Assembly (NCBI RefSeq): GCF_003201655.1
Contig: NZ_QJJU01000002.1
Span: 1-64,000, forward strand
From: Mycolicibacterium moriokaense
GTDB taxonomy: Bacteria; Actinomycetota; Actinomycetes; Mycobacteriales; Mycobacteriaceae
Length of the DNA stretch: 64,000 nucleotides
Direction: 5' to 3'
Under the pieces are notes generated by a model. It was not told the origin of the DNA and ran no database searches. It saw nothing but the letters and a program-made list of their open reading frames with translations. Positions 50,565 to 61,146 of the stretch are shown here, piece after piece. Every line of letters begins with the position of its first letter. Position 1 is the first letter of the stretch. Made by a program: the position numbers and the translations under genes.

Positions 50565-51610
50565 AGAGAGTGCACCAATGCAACGGCGTCGGTGATCACG
50601 GACGGATCGGTGCCGGGCAGCACGCCATGGCCCAGGTTGAATACGTGGCCCGCCGCGCCCGCGTCGACCGCACGCCTGCCGTCCTCCACGACGGCGCGCA
50701 CCGCGCGCTCCACCACAGGGAAGCCCGCGAGCAACACAACCGGATCGAGGTTGCCCTGCAGTGCGGTGCCCGGTTGCACGCGCGCGGCAGCATCGGTCAG
50801 AGAGGTTCGCCAATCAACCCCGACCACCGTTGCGCCTGCCTGCGACATCGCGCCAAGCAGCTCGGCGGTGCCGACACCGAAATGCGTCATCGGCACACCG
50901 GCGCCTGCAAGCGCGGAAAACACCCTGCTGCTGTGCGGCAGCACGTAGCTGCGGTAGTCGGCCAACGAGAGCGTGCCCGCCCACGAATCGAACAGCTGAA
51001 TCGCGTCGACTCCGGCGTCCACCTGGGTCTGCAGAAACGCGATCGTGACGTCGGTCAGCGTCGTCATCAAGGCATGCCAGGTCGCGGGCTCGCCGAGCAT
51101 CATCGCCTTGGTGCGCTCATGGTTCCTGCTGGGACCGCCCTCGACGAGATAGGACGCCAGCGTGAACGGCGCGCCCGCGAACCCGATGAGCGGAACGTCG
51201 CCCAACTCCGAAACAAGCTGCGACACCGCCTGCGTGATCGGCGTAACCTGGTGCGGCTCAAGCATTTTCATGGCTTTGACGTCGGCGACGGTGCGCACGG
51301 GATGCCCGATCACCGGCCCGACATCGGGCACGATGTCCAGCTCGATGCCGGATGCGCGCAGCGGCACCACGATGTCGGAGAACAGGATCGCGGCGTCCAC
51401 CCCGTGCCTGCGGATCGGCTGCAGCGTGATCTCGGTGATCAGCTCGGCGTCGAAGCACGCCTGCATCATCGTGTTCTTGGCCCGCAGCGCCCGGTACTCG
51501 GGCAGCGACCGGCCCGCCTGCCGCATGAACCACACCGGCACGCGGCTGGGTTTGCGGCCGGTGGCAGCGGCCAGATAGGGCGACTCGGGCAGCTCGCGGC
51601 GGGTATTCAT
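50561..51610 (-). CDS. hemE: Uroporphyrinogen decarboxylase
   Basis: 349 residues from ATG 51610 ([15 protein letters not shown], the usual mycobacterial start; an ATG six codons upstream is less likely). Signatures are [19 protein letters not shown] and [17 protein letters not shown]. Converts uroporphyrinogen III to coproporphyrinogen III. It heads the heme operon. Confidence 0.96.
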   Translation of the reverse strand: MNTRRELPESPYLAAATGRKPSRVPVWFMRQAGRSLPEYRALRAKNTMMQACFDAELITEITLQPIRRHGVDAAILFSDIVVPLRASGIELDIVPDVGPVIGHPVRTVADVKAMKMLEPHQVTPITQAVSQLVSELGDVPLIGFAGAPFTLASYLVEGGPSRNHERTKAMMLGEPATWHALMTTLTDVTIAFLQTQVDAGVDAIQLFDSWAGTLSLADYRSYVLPHSSRVFSALAGAGVPMTHFGVGTAELLGAMSQAGATVVGVDWRTSLTDAAARVQPGTALQGNLDPVVLLAGFPVVERAVRAVVEDGRRAVDAGAAGHVFNLGHGVLPGTDPSVITDAVALVHSL

Positions 51611-51634
51611 CGACCCTAATGCTGCCATGCGGCC

Positions 51635-53134
51635 TCAGCCGTCGAGATCGTCGTCCTTCTCCGGGGCGACGGGCCGGGAACTCGTCCCGGCCTCTTTGGC
51701 GACCAGGGTCGGCGGCCAGGGCCGCGGCGTGATGCACCGTGGGACCGCCGGCTGGCTGCCGCTCGAGGGGTTGTCCCAGTCGAACTCGACGTTCTTCCAC
51801 TCGGCGGGCGAGTCGAACGACGCACGCAGGCACTTGAACACCGCCGAGCCGAACGACGTCTGATCGCTGGAGAAGCCGACGCGTCGGAAGGAGACAAACT
51901 CGCCTGCGAACCTCGTCTCGTCGAAAGACGTGTCTTTGCCGGTGAAGGTGGCCCCGTCGAACGAGGTGCTGCGGGCGCGAAACGTCGACCCGGCGAACGT
52001 GGCGTCGGATTCGAAGCTTGCCCCGTCGAACGAGACGACTTCGGCGTTGAATTCCACGTCCTCGAACGACGTGTTCGGTCCGCTGAACACGGCCCCGTCA
52101 AACCACACGTGCCTACCGCTGAACCTCACGCCGGCAAACCAGGCGTCCTCGAACAACACGCCGGTGAGGTCGAAGTCGTTGCCGGACCAGCTCGTGTCGG
52201 CCGTGCCGGAAAGACGTTGCGACAGCACCCGACCGATCGTGTCGCGGACCTCGCGGTCGTTCTGGCGGACTGCTTGCCGCCGCGTCTCTTCGATGTTGAC
52301 GGCCGGCGGCGTCGCCGACCACGTTGTCGTGGAGACGAACTCGCTGAGGTTGTTGCTGCCTGCGTCCGGGTCGTACGGCAGCCGCAGATAGCCGCACAGC
52401 ACATCGATACATTGCTGGCGCCGCGAGAAAACCGGGCTCTCGTCTGCTGCGGCGGCCATCGCGTAGACGCCGGCGATGCGCACCGCCGTGTCCGAGTCGC
52501 CCAGCTGAGTGGACGCGGCGCCGAATCTATGCGCGAATTGCGCTCGCTCTGTGTCCTTTTGGCGTCGATACACCACCACGAGCGCGACGGCGATCACCAC
52601 GCCCGCGATCGTCGGCAGCGAGGACTTGAGGACGTCGACAGCGCTGGCGGAGGTGGCGCGCTCGAAGACCGCACCGCCGGCGATCCATGACGCCAACGCA
52701 GCGAGGCCGAACCCGATAGCGACTGCCGCGGTGAGCGATCCGAACAACGGAATGCGTGCGGCGCGCCTGCGTGCGGCGATACCCCAGCTGCGCGCGGTGC
52801 GCCGCAGCGTCTGCGCCGGACGCAACACCCAGGCCAGCAAACCGCCGACCACGACGGCGACAACGGCGGCGGCCGCGATACGCACGGGCAGTTGACCACC
52901 GATCGACAGGCCGGGCCGACGCGACACCGCTGGGAGGCCGAGGGCCCAGTAAATCGCCAAGCCCGCGGCGACCCCGGGGACGACGACGATCACCGCCACC
53001 ACCCATGCCGGAGCCTTCCGGATCAGTCGAGGCCGCCGGAGGGCGGGATCCGCCTGAATCTGAGGCTTTTCTTGCTGGTCACCGCGGTTGGGACGAGCGA
53101 TTTCCTCGATGGCATCGGCAACCCGTTCCGGCAT
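51635..53134 (-). CDS. Membrane protein with C-terminal pentapeptide repeats
   Basis: 499 residues from ATG 53134 (or GTG 53140). Hydrophobic segments near 43-65, 85-105, 130-155 and 170-190, then a soluble part. From about 335 to 450 there are ten-residue units of the FxGATFxGxxTSFDGA kind, the right-handed quadrilateral helix of pentapeptide repeats. Role unknown; some such proteins mimic DNA. It lies 24 bases upstream of hemE on the same strand, where M. tuberculosis has echA15, as I recall. Confidence 0.82.
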   Translation of the reverse strand: MPERVADAIEEIARPNRGDQQEKPQIQADPALRRPRLIRKAPAWVVAVIVVVPGVAAGLAIYWALGLPAVSRRPGLSIGGQLPVRIAAAAVVAVVVGGLLAWVLRPAQTLRRTARSWGIAARRRAARIPLFGSLTAAVAIGFGLAALASWIAGGAVFERATSASAVDVLKSSLPTIAGVVIAVALVVVYRRQKDTERAQFAHRFGAASTQLGDSDTAVRIAGVYAMAAAADESPVFSRRQQCIDVLCGYLRLPYDPDAGSNNLSEFVSTTTWSATPPAVNIEETRRQAVRQNDREVRDTIGRVLSQRLSGTADTSWSGNDFDLTGVLFEDAWFAGVRFSGRHVWFDGAVFSGPNTSFEDVEFNAEVVSFDGASFESDATFAGSTFRARSTSFDGATFTGKDTSFDETRFAGEFVSFRRVGFSSDQTSFGSAVFKCLRASFDSPAEWKNVEFDWDNPSSGSQPAVPRCITPRPWPPTLVAKEAGTSSRPVAPEKDDDLDG

Positions 53135-53225
53135 GATCACATCGTCTCACCTCAGCCGCACCGGTCGCCCGCCAAATCGGCGCGCCTGCGCACAGGCCTG
53201 CCAAGATGGTCTAGCGTCAAACGGC

Positions 53226-53807
53226 ATGACCACCGCCGAACCGGCTCAATTCCGTGAAGCGGTGGCGGCGATGAATGCCACCACCGTGCGACCGGAAATC
53301 GAGCTCGGCCCCATCCGTCCGCCGCAGCGGCTGGCGCCGTTCAGCTACGCACTGGGCGCAGAGGTCCGGCACCCAGACACGGCCGTCGTCCCCGAGCGGT
53401 CGGAGGGCGACTCGTTCGGTCGGCTGATCCTGTTGCACGACCCGGACGGCGCGGAGGCCTGGGACGGCACGATGCGGTTGGTCGCCTACATCCAGGCCGA
53501 CCTCGATTCCAGCGAGGCCGTCGACCCGCTGCTCCCGGAAGTGGCGTGGAGCTGGCTGGTCGAGGCGCTGGAGTCGCGGGCCGAACATGTCACCGCACTC
53601 GGCGGCACCGTCACCGCCACCACGTCGGTGCGCTACGGCGATATCTCCGGGCCACCGCGCGCCCACCAGCTGGAGCTGCGGGCGTCGTGGACAGCGACGA
53701 CGCTTGAGCTTGGCCCGCACGTACAGGCGTTCTGCGAGGTGCTCGAGCACGCCGCGGGCCTACCTCCGGACGGGGTCACCGATCTGAGCTCCCGCTCCCG
53801 CGCCTGA
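53226..53807 (+). CDS. DUF3000 protein (Rv2680-type)
   Basis: 193 residues, soluble. It has the DUF3000 features ELGPIRPPQRLAPFSYALGA, GRLILLHDPDGAEAWDGTMR and SVRYGDISGPPRAHQLELRA. Function unknown. It lies three bases before the RNase D gene, an arrangement conserved in mycobacteria (Rv2680-Rv2681). Confidence 0.88.
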   Translation: MTTAEPAQFREAVAAMNATTVRPEIELGPIRPPQRLAPFSYALGAEVRHPDTAVVPERSEGDSFGRLILLHDPDGAEAWDGTMRLVAYIQADLDSSEAVDPLLPEVAWSWLVEALESRAEHVTALGGTVTATTSVRYGDISGPPRAHQLELRASWTATTLELGPHVQAFCEVLEHAAGLPPDGVTDLSSRSRA

Positions 53808-53810
53808 CAG

Positions 53811-55094
53811 ATGGCAGACTCCCCCGGGGATGACTCCGTGGCCGAAGAGGCGGCCGAGCCGGAAGCCACGCCGTTGCTTGTGCCGCGAGACGGGGTCCCG
53901 GAACTGTCGGTTAGCCGGACTGAAATCGCCAGGGCTGCAGAGCTTTTGGCGTCAGGTCAGGGTCCGTTCGCGGTCGATGCCGAGCGGGCGTCCGGCTTCC
54001 GGTATTCCAATCGCGCCTATCTAGTGCAGATCCGACGCGCAGGGGCGGGCACCGTCCTGATCGACCCAGTCAGCCACGGCGACGACCCGTTGGCGACGCT
54101 GGCGCCTGTCGCCGACGTGCTGGCCACCGACGAGTGGGTGTTGCACGCAGCCGACCAGGACCTGCCGTGCCTGGCCGAGATCGGCATGAGGCCGCCGAAA
54201 CTGTATGACACCGAGCTGGCGGGCCGGCTGGCCGCTTTCGACCGGGTGAACCTGGCCGCGATGGTGCAGCGGCTGTTGGGTCTGCAGCTGATGAAGGGAC
54301 ACGGCGCGGCCGACTGGTCGAAGCGACCGCTGCCGGACGACTGGCTGAACTATGCCGCATTGGACGTCGAGGTGCTGCTCGAGCTGCGCGACGCGATCGC
54401 CGACGTCCTGCAGGAGCAAGGCAAAACCGACTGGGCCGCACAAGAATTCGAATACGTGCGCACATTCGAGGCGACTCCGACGCGACGGGATCGGTGGCGT
54501 CGTACGTCGGGCATCCACAAGGTACGCAACCTGCGGTCGCTGGCCGCAGTGCGGGAGTTGTGGCAGACGCGCGATGACATTGCCCGCCGCCGAGACATCG
54601 CACCGGGGCGGATCTTGCCCGACGCCGCCATCATCAACGCCGCCTCGGTCGACCCGGACACGGTCGAGAAGCTAACCGAGTTGCCGGTGTTCGGCGGGAA
54701 TCGGCAACGCCGCAGCGCACAGGTGTGGCTTGATGCCCTCGCCCGCGCCCGCACGGCTGATGCGCCGGAGGCTCAGGAGCCGTCGAACGGGCCCCCGCCA
54801 GCGTCGCGGTGGAGCCGTCGCAAGCCGGAGGCGGCCGTCCGGCTGGAGGCCGCCCGCGCGGGTCTTACCGCACTGTCGCAACAAGTTTCGGTCCCGACGG
54901 AGAATCTCGTCTCCCCCGACGTCGTGCGCCGGTTGTGTTGGGACTGGCAGTCGGTCGAGGACACCGCGGCGGCGATCGACGATTTCCTGCGCGAGGCCGG
55001 GGCGCGCCCGTGGCAGCGTGAACTCGCCGTTCCCGTCTTGGCCGAAGCTCTCACGCCGCCGCCGGAATCCCCAAGTGCTACCGCGGCGCAGTGA
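53811..55094 (+). CDS. rnd: Ribonuclease D-type exonuclease
   Basis: 427 residues. DEDD-family 3'-5' exonuclease: Asp56 and Glu58 (FAVDAERASG), Asp115/Asp117 (HAADQDL), Asp133 and Tyr181-xxx-Asp185. An HRDC domain follows at about 215-295, and a C-terminal half resembling a second HRDC-like region completes it. Trims tRNA or other structured RNAs. The end overlaps the convergent hydrolase by 17 bases. Confidence 0.92.
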   Translation: MADSPGDDSVAEEAAEPEATPLLVPRDGVPELSVSRTEIARAAELLASGQGPFAVDAERASGFRYSNRAYLVQIRRAGAGTVLIDPVSHGDDPLATLAPVADVLATDEWVLHAADQDLPCLAEIGMRPPKLYDTELAGRLAAFDRVNLAAMVQRLLGLQLMKGHGAADWSKRPLPDDWLNYAALDVEVLLELRDAIADVLQEQGKTDWAAQEFEYVRTFEATPTRRDRWRRTSGIHKVRNLRSLAAVRELWQTRDDIARRRDIAPGRILPDAAIINAASVDPDTVEKLTELPVFGGNRQRRSAQVWLDALARARTADAPEAQEPSNGPPPASRWSRRKPEAAVRLEAARAGLTALSQQVSVPTENLVSPDVVRRLCWDWQSVEDTAAAIDDFLREAGARPWQRELAVPVLAEALTPPPESPSATAAQ

Positions 55095-55983
55095 CGCGCT
55101 CGATGTGGTCCAGGAAATGCGCCAGCACCGCGTCGGGCGCCTCGATCTGCGGCCAGTGCCCGATGTTGTCATCGAGCATCACGACGTCCGGATCCGGGAT
55201 GATCTCCAGATAGCGCTGCGCCATATGTCTGCCCGAGTTCGGGTCTATGGGCCCGTCTATCAATCGCATCGCGATGTCGGTCTGCCGCATCGCACGCACC
55301 CACCGATTGCGGTGCGCGTAGCGGTCATTGACGAACCTGCCGACCTTGTGCGTCACTCGCTTGCCGTCGTTGTACTCGAGGATCTCGTGGAACAAGTCGA
55401 GCATCCGCCGCGACGGCTTGGTGTCCGGTCCGAACATCTCGTTGATGGTGGGCTCAATCAGCCGCCGCGACATTGAGCTTCCCTGCAGCGGACTCAGGAT
55501 GTCCCCCAACGGTGTTCGCGATAGGACCTTCTGCATCAGCCGCGGGGTGTAGGTCTCGTTGAACAGCCCGCCGTTGAGCCACGTGATCGATTCGATCCGC
55601 AGCGACCCGTAGGCCTGCTGGGAAAACTCAGAACGTGCCAGCAATTCCTGTCCGACGGAGTCACCGATATCGTGGGCGAGAATGTGCGCGGACTCGACAC
55701 CGAGGTGAGCCAGCAATGCCTCGTGCATATCGGCATGGTCGTGCACGGAGTACTCATAGGCGACGGGCTTGTCGGAGAACCCCATGCCGAGCATGTCGGG
55801 TGCGATGACGGTGAACCGTTCAGTGAGCCTGTCCCACAACGGCGCCCAGTCCCAGGTGTTGAACGGATAACCGTGAATGAGCAGCAGGTGAGGCCCGTTG
55901 CCCTCGGTGCGATAGAAGATGTCGAAGCCCAGATAGTCGAAGTTCTGGCCAGCGGCCTTCCAGCGTTCGAGTTCGGCGTCCAT
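55078..55983 (-). CDS. Alpha/beta hydrolase, haloalkane dehalogenase/epoxide hydrolase-like
   Basis: 301 residues. HGYPFNTWDW forms the oxyanion region and ILAHDIGDSVG places Asp at the nucleophile elbow, as in dehalogenases and epoxide hydrolases, rather than Ser. A cap region follows, with His near the end (DNIGHWPQIEAPD). The substrate is unknown. No counterpart between RNase D and dxs in M. tuberculosis that I recall. Confidence 0.82.
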   Translation of the reverse strand: MDAELERWKAAGQNFDYLGFDIFYRTEGNGPHLLLIHGYPFNTWDWAPLWDRLTERFTVIAPDMLGMGFSDKPVAYEYSVHDHADMHEALLAHLGVESAHILAHDIGDSVGQELLARSEFSQQAYGSLRIESITWLNGGLFNETYTPRLMQKVLSRTPLGDILSPLQGSSMSRRLIEPTINEMFGPDTKPSRRMLDLFHEILEYNDGKRVTHKVGRFVNDRYAHRNRWVRAMRQTDIAMRLIDGPIDPNSGRHMAQRYLEIIPDPDVVMLDDNIGHWPQIEAPDAVLAHFLDHIERVTAPR

Positions 55984-56017
55984 GTGGCGAGGCTAGCCGG
56001 ACATGTTCACGAGCGAG

Positions 56018-57931
56018 CTAGTCGAGGCGGTGGCTGACTTCGCGTTCGGCGACGGTCGCGCCGAGCGCGGCCACCCAGCCGGTGATCTGGCGGGCGATGT
56101 TGCGGTCGGTCAGGCCGACCTCGGCCAGCACCTCACCCCGCGACGCCTGCGCGAAGAACTCCTGCGGCAACCCGACGTCGCGGCACGGCACATCGACCTC
56201 GGCGCGCCGCAGCGACGCCGAAACGGCCGAACCGACACCGCCTGCCACTCCGTTGTCCTCGACGGTGACCACCAGCTTGTGCGCCTTGGCCAATCCGGAT
56301 ATCGCATCGGACACCGGCAGCACCCAGCGTGGGTCGACGACCGTCACGCCGATGCCCTGGTTTCGCAGCAGCTCGGCGACCGCGAGCGCCATCGCCGCGA
56401 AAGGCCCGACCGCGACCAGCAACACGTCATCGGACAGCCCGTCGGCCGGGCGCGCGAGCACGTCGACAACGCCGCGCCTCTCGAGGGCCGGAATGTCTTC
56501 GCCCACATCCCCTTTCGGGAAGCGCAGGGCGGTCGGACCGTCGTTGGTGTCGAGCGCCTCGCCGAGCTCTTCGCGCAGCCGAGTGCCGTCGCGCGGTGCG
56601 GCGACGCGCATGCCCGGCACGATGCCGAGCATCGACAGGTCCCACATGCCGTTGTGGCTGGCGCCGTCGGAGCCGGTAACGCCGGACCGGTCCAGCACCA
56701 TCGTCACCGGCAGTTTGTGCAGCGCCACGTCCATGATGACCTGGTCAAAAGCGCGGTTCAGGAACGTCGAGTAGATGGCCACCACCGGATGCATGCCACC
56801 CATCGCCAGTCCGGCGGCCGACGTCATCGCATGCTGCTCGGCGATTCCGACGTCGAAGAAGCGATCGGGGAACCGCTGCCGGAACGCGCTCAGTCCGGTC
56901 GGGCCCGGCATGGCGGCGGTGATCGCCACGATGTCGCGGCGCTTCGTGCCATAGCCGATCAGCGCCTCGGAGAACGTCGACGTCCAGCCCGGCCCCGGCA
57001 CGGATGTGGCCAACCCCGTCTCGGGGTCGATCACGCCGCACGAGTGCATCTGGTCGTCCTCGTCGTTCTCGGCGGGCGGGTAGCCCATGCCCTTGCGGGT
57101 GACGACGTGCACGATCACCGGAGCGTTGAAGCCGCGCGCGTTGCGCAGTGCGCTCTCCACCGCGTGCTCGTCGTGGCCGTCGATCGGGCCGACGTACTTC
57201 AGGCCGAGGTCGGTGAACATCACCTGTGGCGACAGCGCGTCTTTGATGCCGGCCTTGACGCTGTGCAGGCACTGGTAGCACAACTCGCCGACGACCGGAA
57301 CGCCGCGCAGCGCCCTCTTACCCTCGTCGAGGACCCTTTCGTAGCCCGGCTGCAGCCGCAGCCCGGCCAGGTGTTCGGCAAAGCCGCCGATGGTGGGCGC
57401 ATAGCTGCGTCCGTTGTCGTTGACCACGATGATGACGGGTCGGCGTGCGGTGGCGATGTTGTTCAGCGCCTCCCAGCACATGCCGCCGGTCAGCGCGCCG
57501 TCGCCGACGACGGCGACCACGTGCCGGTTGCGATGCCCGGACAGCTCGAACGCCTTGGCCAGGCCGTCGGCGTAGGACAGGGCAGAGCTCGCGTGGCTGG
57601 ACTCCACCCAATCGTGTGCGCTCTCGCTGCGCGACGGATATCCCGAGAGGCCGCCCTTCTTGCGCAGCGTGTCGAAGTCGAGGCTGCGCCCGGTCAGCAT
57701 CTTGTGCACATAGGCCTGATGACCCGTGTCGAAGATGATCGGGTCGTGCGGCGAGTCGAACACGCGGTGCAGCGCCAGTGTGAGCTCCACCACGCCGAGA
57801 TTGGGACCGAGATGCCCGCCCGTTGCAGCGACCTTGTGGATCAGGAATTCACGGATTTCCTGTGCTAGATCGCTCAGCTGCGATTGAGAAAGGTGCTGCA
57901 GATCAGCGGGACCGCGGATCTGTTCAAGCAT
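56018..57931 (-). CDS. dxs: 1-deoxy-D-xylulose-5-phosphate synthase
   Basis: 637 residues from ATG 57931 ([15 protein letters not shown], the usual start). ThDP-dependent entry enzyme of the non-mevalonate isoprenoid route, joining pyruvate and glyceraldehyde-3-phosphate. His40 (GGHLGPN), the ThDP motif GDGALTGG at 143-150 with NDN at 171-173, and [18 protein letters not shown] in the second domain. Matches Rv2682c. Confidence 0.96.
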   Translation of the reverse strand: MLEQIRGPADLQHLSQSQLSDLAQEIREFLIHKVAATGGHLGPNLGVVELTLALHRVFDSPHDPIIFDTGHQAYVHKMLTGRSLDFDTLRKKGGLSGYPSRSESAHDWVESSHASSALSYADGLAKAFELSGHRNRHVVAVVGDGALTGGMCWEALNNIATARRPVIIVVNDNGRSYAPTIGGFAEHLAGLRLQPGYERVLDEGKRALRGVPVVGELCYQCLHSVKAGIKDALSPQVMFTDLGLKYVGPIDGHDEHAVESALRNARGFNAPVIVHVVTRKGMGYPPAENDEDDQMHSCGVIDPETGLATSVPGPGWTSTFSEALIGYGTKRRDIVAITAAMPGPTGLSAFRQRFPDRFFDVGIAEQHAMTSAAGLAMGGMHPVVAIYSTFLNRAFDQVIMDVALHKLPVTMVLDRSGVTGSDGASHNGMWDLSMLGIVPGMRVAAPRDGTRLREELGEALDTNDGPTALRFPKGDVGEDIPALERRGVVDVLARPADGLSDDVLLVAVGPFAAMALAVAELLRNQGIGVTVVDPRWVLPVSDAISGLAKAHKLVVTVEDNGVAGGVGSAVSASLRRAEVDVPCRDVGLPQEFFAQASRGEVLAEVGLTDRNIARQITGWVAALGATVAEREVSHRLD

Positions 57932-57959
57932 TAGGTCAGTGTACGCACGGGCGCCTGCC

Positions 57960-59252
57960 TCAGTCCTGTCGAGACTCGTAGATATCGGGCACACCGTCGG
58001 CGTCTGAGTCGGCGGTCTCGAAAAGGTAAATGCGCCGATACGCGGCGTTGCGGCTCAGCAATACAACCGAAGCCAGTACACCTGCGACAACGGACCCTAC
58101 GAGCACCCCGATCTTGACGTCGTCGCCCGCCGGAGTGCCGTGGCCGAAGGCAAGTTCACCGATCAATAACGAAACTGTGAAGCCGATACCGGCCAGCAGC
58201 GACACACCGAGCACGTCGCGCCACCCGAGGTCGTCGTCGAGACTCGCACCCGTGAATTTGGCCAACAGCAACGCGGTGCACAACACGCCGAGCGGTTTGC
58301 CGAGCACCAGACCCGCGATGACGCCCAGCGTGACCGGATGGGCAACGGCGTCGCCGAATCCAGACCATCCGCCGACCGTCACACCGGCGGCGAAGAACGC
58401 GAAAACGGGCACCGCAAAGCCTGCGGACAGCGGACGCAACACGTGTTCGAAGTCCTCTGCCGACGCGTGCCGTCCGAGCACAGGCACGGTGAACCCAAGC
58501 AGCACGCCCGCGACGGTGGGATGCACACCGCTGGCGTGGACCAGCGCCCATGTGGCGACAGCCAGTGGCACCAACAGCCACCAGCGGCCGAAGCCACGTT
58601 GCACAGCCAGCGCGAACAGGCCGCCAGGGATCAGCGCCAGCGCGAGCGGTCCTGGCGAAAGCTGGTCGGTGTAGAAGACGGCGATGACGATGATGGCCAG
58701 CAGGTCGTCGACGACGGCCAAGGTCAGCAGAAATGTCCGCAGTGCACTCGGCAAGTGGGTGGACAACACGGCCAGCACCGCGAGCGCGAACGCGATGTCG
58801 GTGGCCGTCGGCACCGCCCAGCCAACCAGGTTCTCGGGGTGGCCGCCTGCAACGTTGACAGCCACGAAGATGGACGCGGGCACCAGCATGCCGCCGACCG
58901 CAGCCAGGATCGGCAACGCGGCCCTGCGCGGATCACGCAGATCACCGGCGACGAACTCGCGCTTGAGCTCCAGTCCGACGACGAAGAAGAAAATCGCCAA
59001 CAGGCCGTCGGCCGCCCACGCAGAGACGCTCAGCCGCAGATGAAGAGGTTCGGGGCCGAACGCGAACTCGGACATCGCTTCATAGGCGTGAGACCACGGC
59101 GAATTGGCCCACCCGACAGCCACTCCCGCGGCAACTAGCAGCAGCACGCCGCCGACGGTTTCCTCGCGCAGAATCTCGGCGAACCGCTTGGCCTCCGACC
59201 ACGAACCCCGGGTCAGTAGGCGACTGCCGGTCCTGTCGGGGCGATTGCTCAT
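57960..59252 (-). CDS. nhaA: Na+/H+ antiporter NhaA
   Basis: 430 residues from ATG 59252 (GGAGAAC upstream). About twelve spans. The ion-binding aspartates are in [16 protein letters not shown] and the ATDIAFAL helix break is present. Exchanges sodium for protons for pH and salt balance. It ends 29 bases before dxs begins, on the same strand. Confidence 0.93.
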   Translation of the reverse strand: MSNRPDRTGSRLLTRGSWSEAKRFAEILREETVGGVLLLVAAGVAVGWANSPWSHAYEAMSEFAFGPEPLHLRLSVSAWAADGLLAIFFFVVGLELKREFVAGDLRDPRRAALPILAAVGGMLVPASIFVAVNVAGGHPENLVGWAVPTATDIAFALAVLAVLSTHLPSALRTFLLTLAVVDDLLAIIVIAVFYTDQLSPGPLALALIPGGLFALAVQRGFGRWWLLVPLAVATWALVHASGVHPTVAGVLLGFTVPVLGRHASAEDFEHVLRPLSAGFAVPVFAFFAAGVTVGGWSGFGDAVAHPVTLGVIAGLVLGKPLGVLCTALLLAKFTGASLDDDLGWRDVLGVSLLAGIGFTVSLLIGELAFGHGTPAGDDVKIGVLVGSVVAGVLASVVLLSRNAAYRRIYLFETADSDADGVPDIYESRQD

Positions 59253-59380
59253 GGTGTTCTCCGGTCTGCGTTCCTCGTTTGCCGACCAGCCTTCCCGGCA
59301 CACCTTGAGGTCAACGTAACAGCCGTCCACCCAAAAGGGAGCGCCCCGCGACGCGATTTCGCGGGATACCTTGAACAGTC

Positions 59381-59845
59381 ATGATCGTCGAACAGCAGAG
59401 CATCGTCGATGCACCCGTCGAAAAGGTGTGGGCACGGGTGGTCACACCCGATGGCATCAACGACGAGCTTCGTCCGTGGATGACGATGTCGATGCCGCGT
59501 AGCGCCAAGGATTTGACCGTCGACACCGTGCCTGTAGGCACCCCGATAGGGCGCTGTTGGATGCGATTGTTCGGTGTGTTGCCGTTCGACTACGACCATC
59601 TGACGATCGCCCAACTGGATCCGGGACACGGATTCGACGAGCAGTCGACGATGCTCAGCATGCGAAGCTGGCGCCACCAACGCACCGTCGAACCCGAAGG
59701 CGACGCCAAAACCGTTGTGCGCGATCGCCTCACGTTCGAGCTCCGCACTCCGCTTCGTCCGCTGACACCCATCGTCACGCGGGGCATCGGCGCGCTGTTC
59801 GGGCACAGGCACCGGCGCCTGCAGAGGCATTTCGCAAACGCCTGA
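59381..59845 (+). CDS. SRPBCC (START-like) family protein
   Basis: 154 residues. QQSIVDAPVEKVWARVVTPD and SMRSWRHQRTVEPEGDAKTV fit the helix-grip fold; RDRLTFELRTPLRPLTPIVT is the last long strand. It may bind a hydrophobic ligand, and no enzyme motif is visible. Divergent from nhaA. Confidence 0.8.
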   Translation: MIVEQQSIVDAPVEKVWARVVTPDGINDELRPWMTMSMPRSAKDLTVDTVPVGTPIGRCWMRLFGVLPFDYDHLTIAQLDPGHGFDEQSTMLSMRSWRHQRTVEPEGDAKTVVRDRLTFELRTPLRPLTPIVTRGIGALFGHRHRRLQRHFANA

Positions 59846-59889
59846 CGGTCGCCGAGATCGACGAAATGGCGTCAGCCACTCGCACTTTT

Positions 59890-59913
59890 ACGCCCGTTTG
59901 TCCGTTTGGGCGT
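59890..59913. terminator. Bidirectional terminator-like hairpin
   Basis: ACGCCC (59890-59895) and GGGCGT (59908-59913), 12-base loop, preceded by TTTT on the left. It lies between two convergent genes (ends 59845 and 59920). Confidence 0.5.
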
Positions 59914-59919
59914 CAGGGG

Positions 59920-61146
59920 TCAGCGCGTGAGCACTGCCACGCACTCGACATGGTGCGTCAGCGGGAACGAGTCGAATACCCGCAGATCCTCCACGGTGTA
60001 CCCGTGTCCGATGTACAGCCCGACGTCGCGGGCAAAAGACGCCGCCTCGCAACCGATGTGGACCACCCTGGGTACTTCGGCGGCGGCCAGAAGGTCGATC
60101 ACCTCGCGGCCCGCCCCCGACCGCGGCGGGTCAAGCACCGCCACGTCGGCCCGGTCGGCCTGCACGCTCAGAGCCCTGCGCACCGAGTCCGTCACCACCG
60201 ACACCCAGTCGAAGTCGGCCAGTGCCGCGCGCGCCGATCGCGACGCCCCGCGAGAGGTGTCGACTGTGACGACCCTTCCGCGCTCACCGACTGCCTGCGC
60301 CAACACTGCAGCGAAAACCCCTGCCCCGCCGTACAAATCCCACGCCGTCATGCCGGCGTCGAGCTGTGCCCAGCCGGACACCAACTCGCTGTAGACCCGC
60401 GCGGCGTCGCGGTGCGCCTGCCAGAACGCGGTCACCGGCACCCGCCAGGTTCGCCCCCCGACCCGCTGCACCGCCTCGTAGTTGCCGTCGATCACCTGAG
60501 TCGTCGTCTTGCGACCGGTCCGTGGCCCTGACTGCACAACGTGGCGATCACCGTCGTCGTCGACCGCCACGTGCAGCTGGGCCCCCGGCGGCCACACCCA
60601 GTCGTTCAGCCCGTCGAGCATGCCTGCGGGAAGCTGCCCGCAGTTCAGCTCCGTGACCAGCTCCGCACTGTGATAGCGGTGAAAGCCCGCCAGGCCGTCG
60701 CCCGATGTGTCGAGCCGGACCCGGGTCCGCCACCCGGTGGCGCCGACGTCGCCGACCGCTTCGGCAGTGGCCGTGTCCTCGTCGCGCCACTGGTAGCCGC
60801 CCAGCCGCGCCAACTGGTTGGCGACGACGGCACCCTTCAGCCTGCGGGTGGCGTCGGGTTCGGCGAACGCCATATCGCAGCAACCTGCGCCGTCCACACC
60901 CGCGATCGGGCACAGCGAGTCGATGCGTTCGGGCGACGGCTCGATCACCTCGACAACGTCTGCGTGCCAATAGGATCCGTGGTCGCCGACGACGCGCACT
61001 TTCACCGTCTCCCCCGGCAATGCGTACCGCACGAATACCACCCGGCCCTCATGGCGCGCAACACAGCTGCCGCCGTTGGCCGGGGGCCCTGCGGTCAGAA
61101 TCAGTTCCGTCGGCCATGGTGGCGGCTCGGCAACGTCTTCACTCAC
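59920..61146 (-). CDS. TrmA/RumA-type RNA (uracil-5-)methyltransferase
   Basis: 408 residues. An N-terminal TRAM domain (about 10-70) binds RNA, CPIAGVDGAGCCDMAF is the Cys cluster typical of a 4Fe-4S site, YGGAGVFAAVLA is the SAM loop, VLDPPRSGAGREV the active-site motif and HIGCEAASFARDVG carries the nucleophile Cys. Methylates uridine in rRNA or tRNA. Start overlaps the stop of the permease gene (ATGA). Matches Rv2689c. Confidence 0.9.
   Translation of the reverse strand: MSEDVAEPPPWPTELILTAGPPANGGSCVARHEGRVVFVRYALPGETVKVRVVGDHGSYWHADVVEVIEPSPERIDSLCPIAGVDGAGCCDMAFAEPDATRRLKGAVVANQLARLGGYQWRDEDTATAEAVGDVGATGWRTRVRLDTSGDGLAGFHRYHSAELVTELNCGQLPAGMLDGLNDWVWPPGAQLHVAVDDDGDRHVVQSGPRTGRKTTTQVIDGNYEAVQRVGGRTWRVPVTAFWQAHRDAARVYSELVSGWAQLDAGMTAWDLYGGAGVFAAVLAQAVGERGRVVTVDTSRGASRSARAALADFDWVSVVTDSVRRALSVQADRADVAVLDPPRSGAGREVIDLLAAAEVPRVVHIGCEAASFARDVGLYIGHGYTVEDLRVFDSFPLTHHVECVAVLTR

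Noticed and set aside
56003..57868. 621-codon plus-strand frame opposite dxs
   Set aside because: Antisense shadow; dxs is certain.
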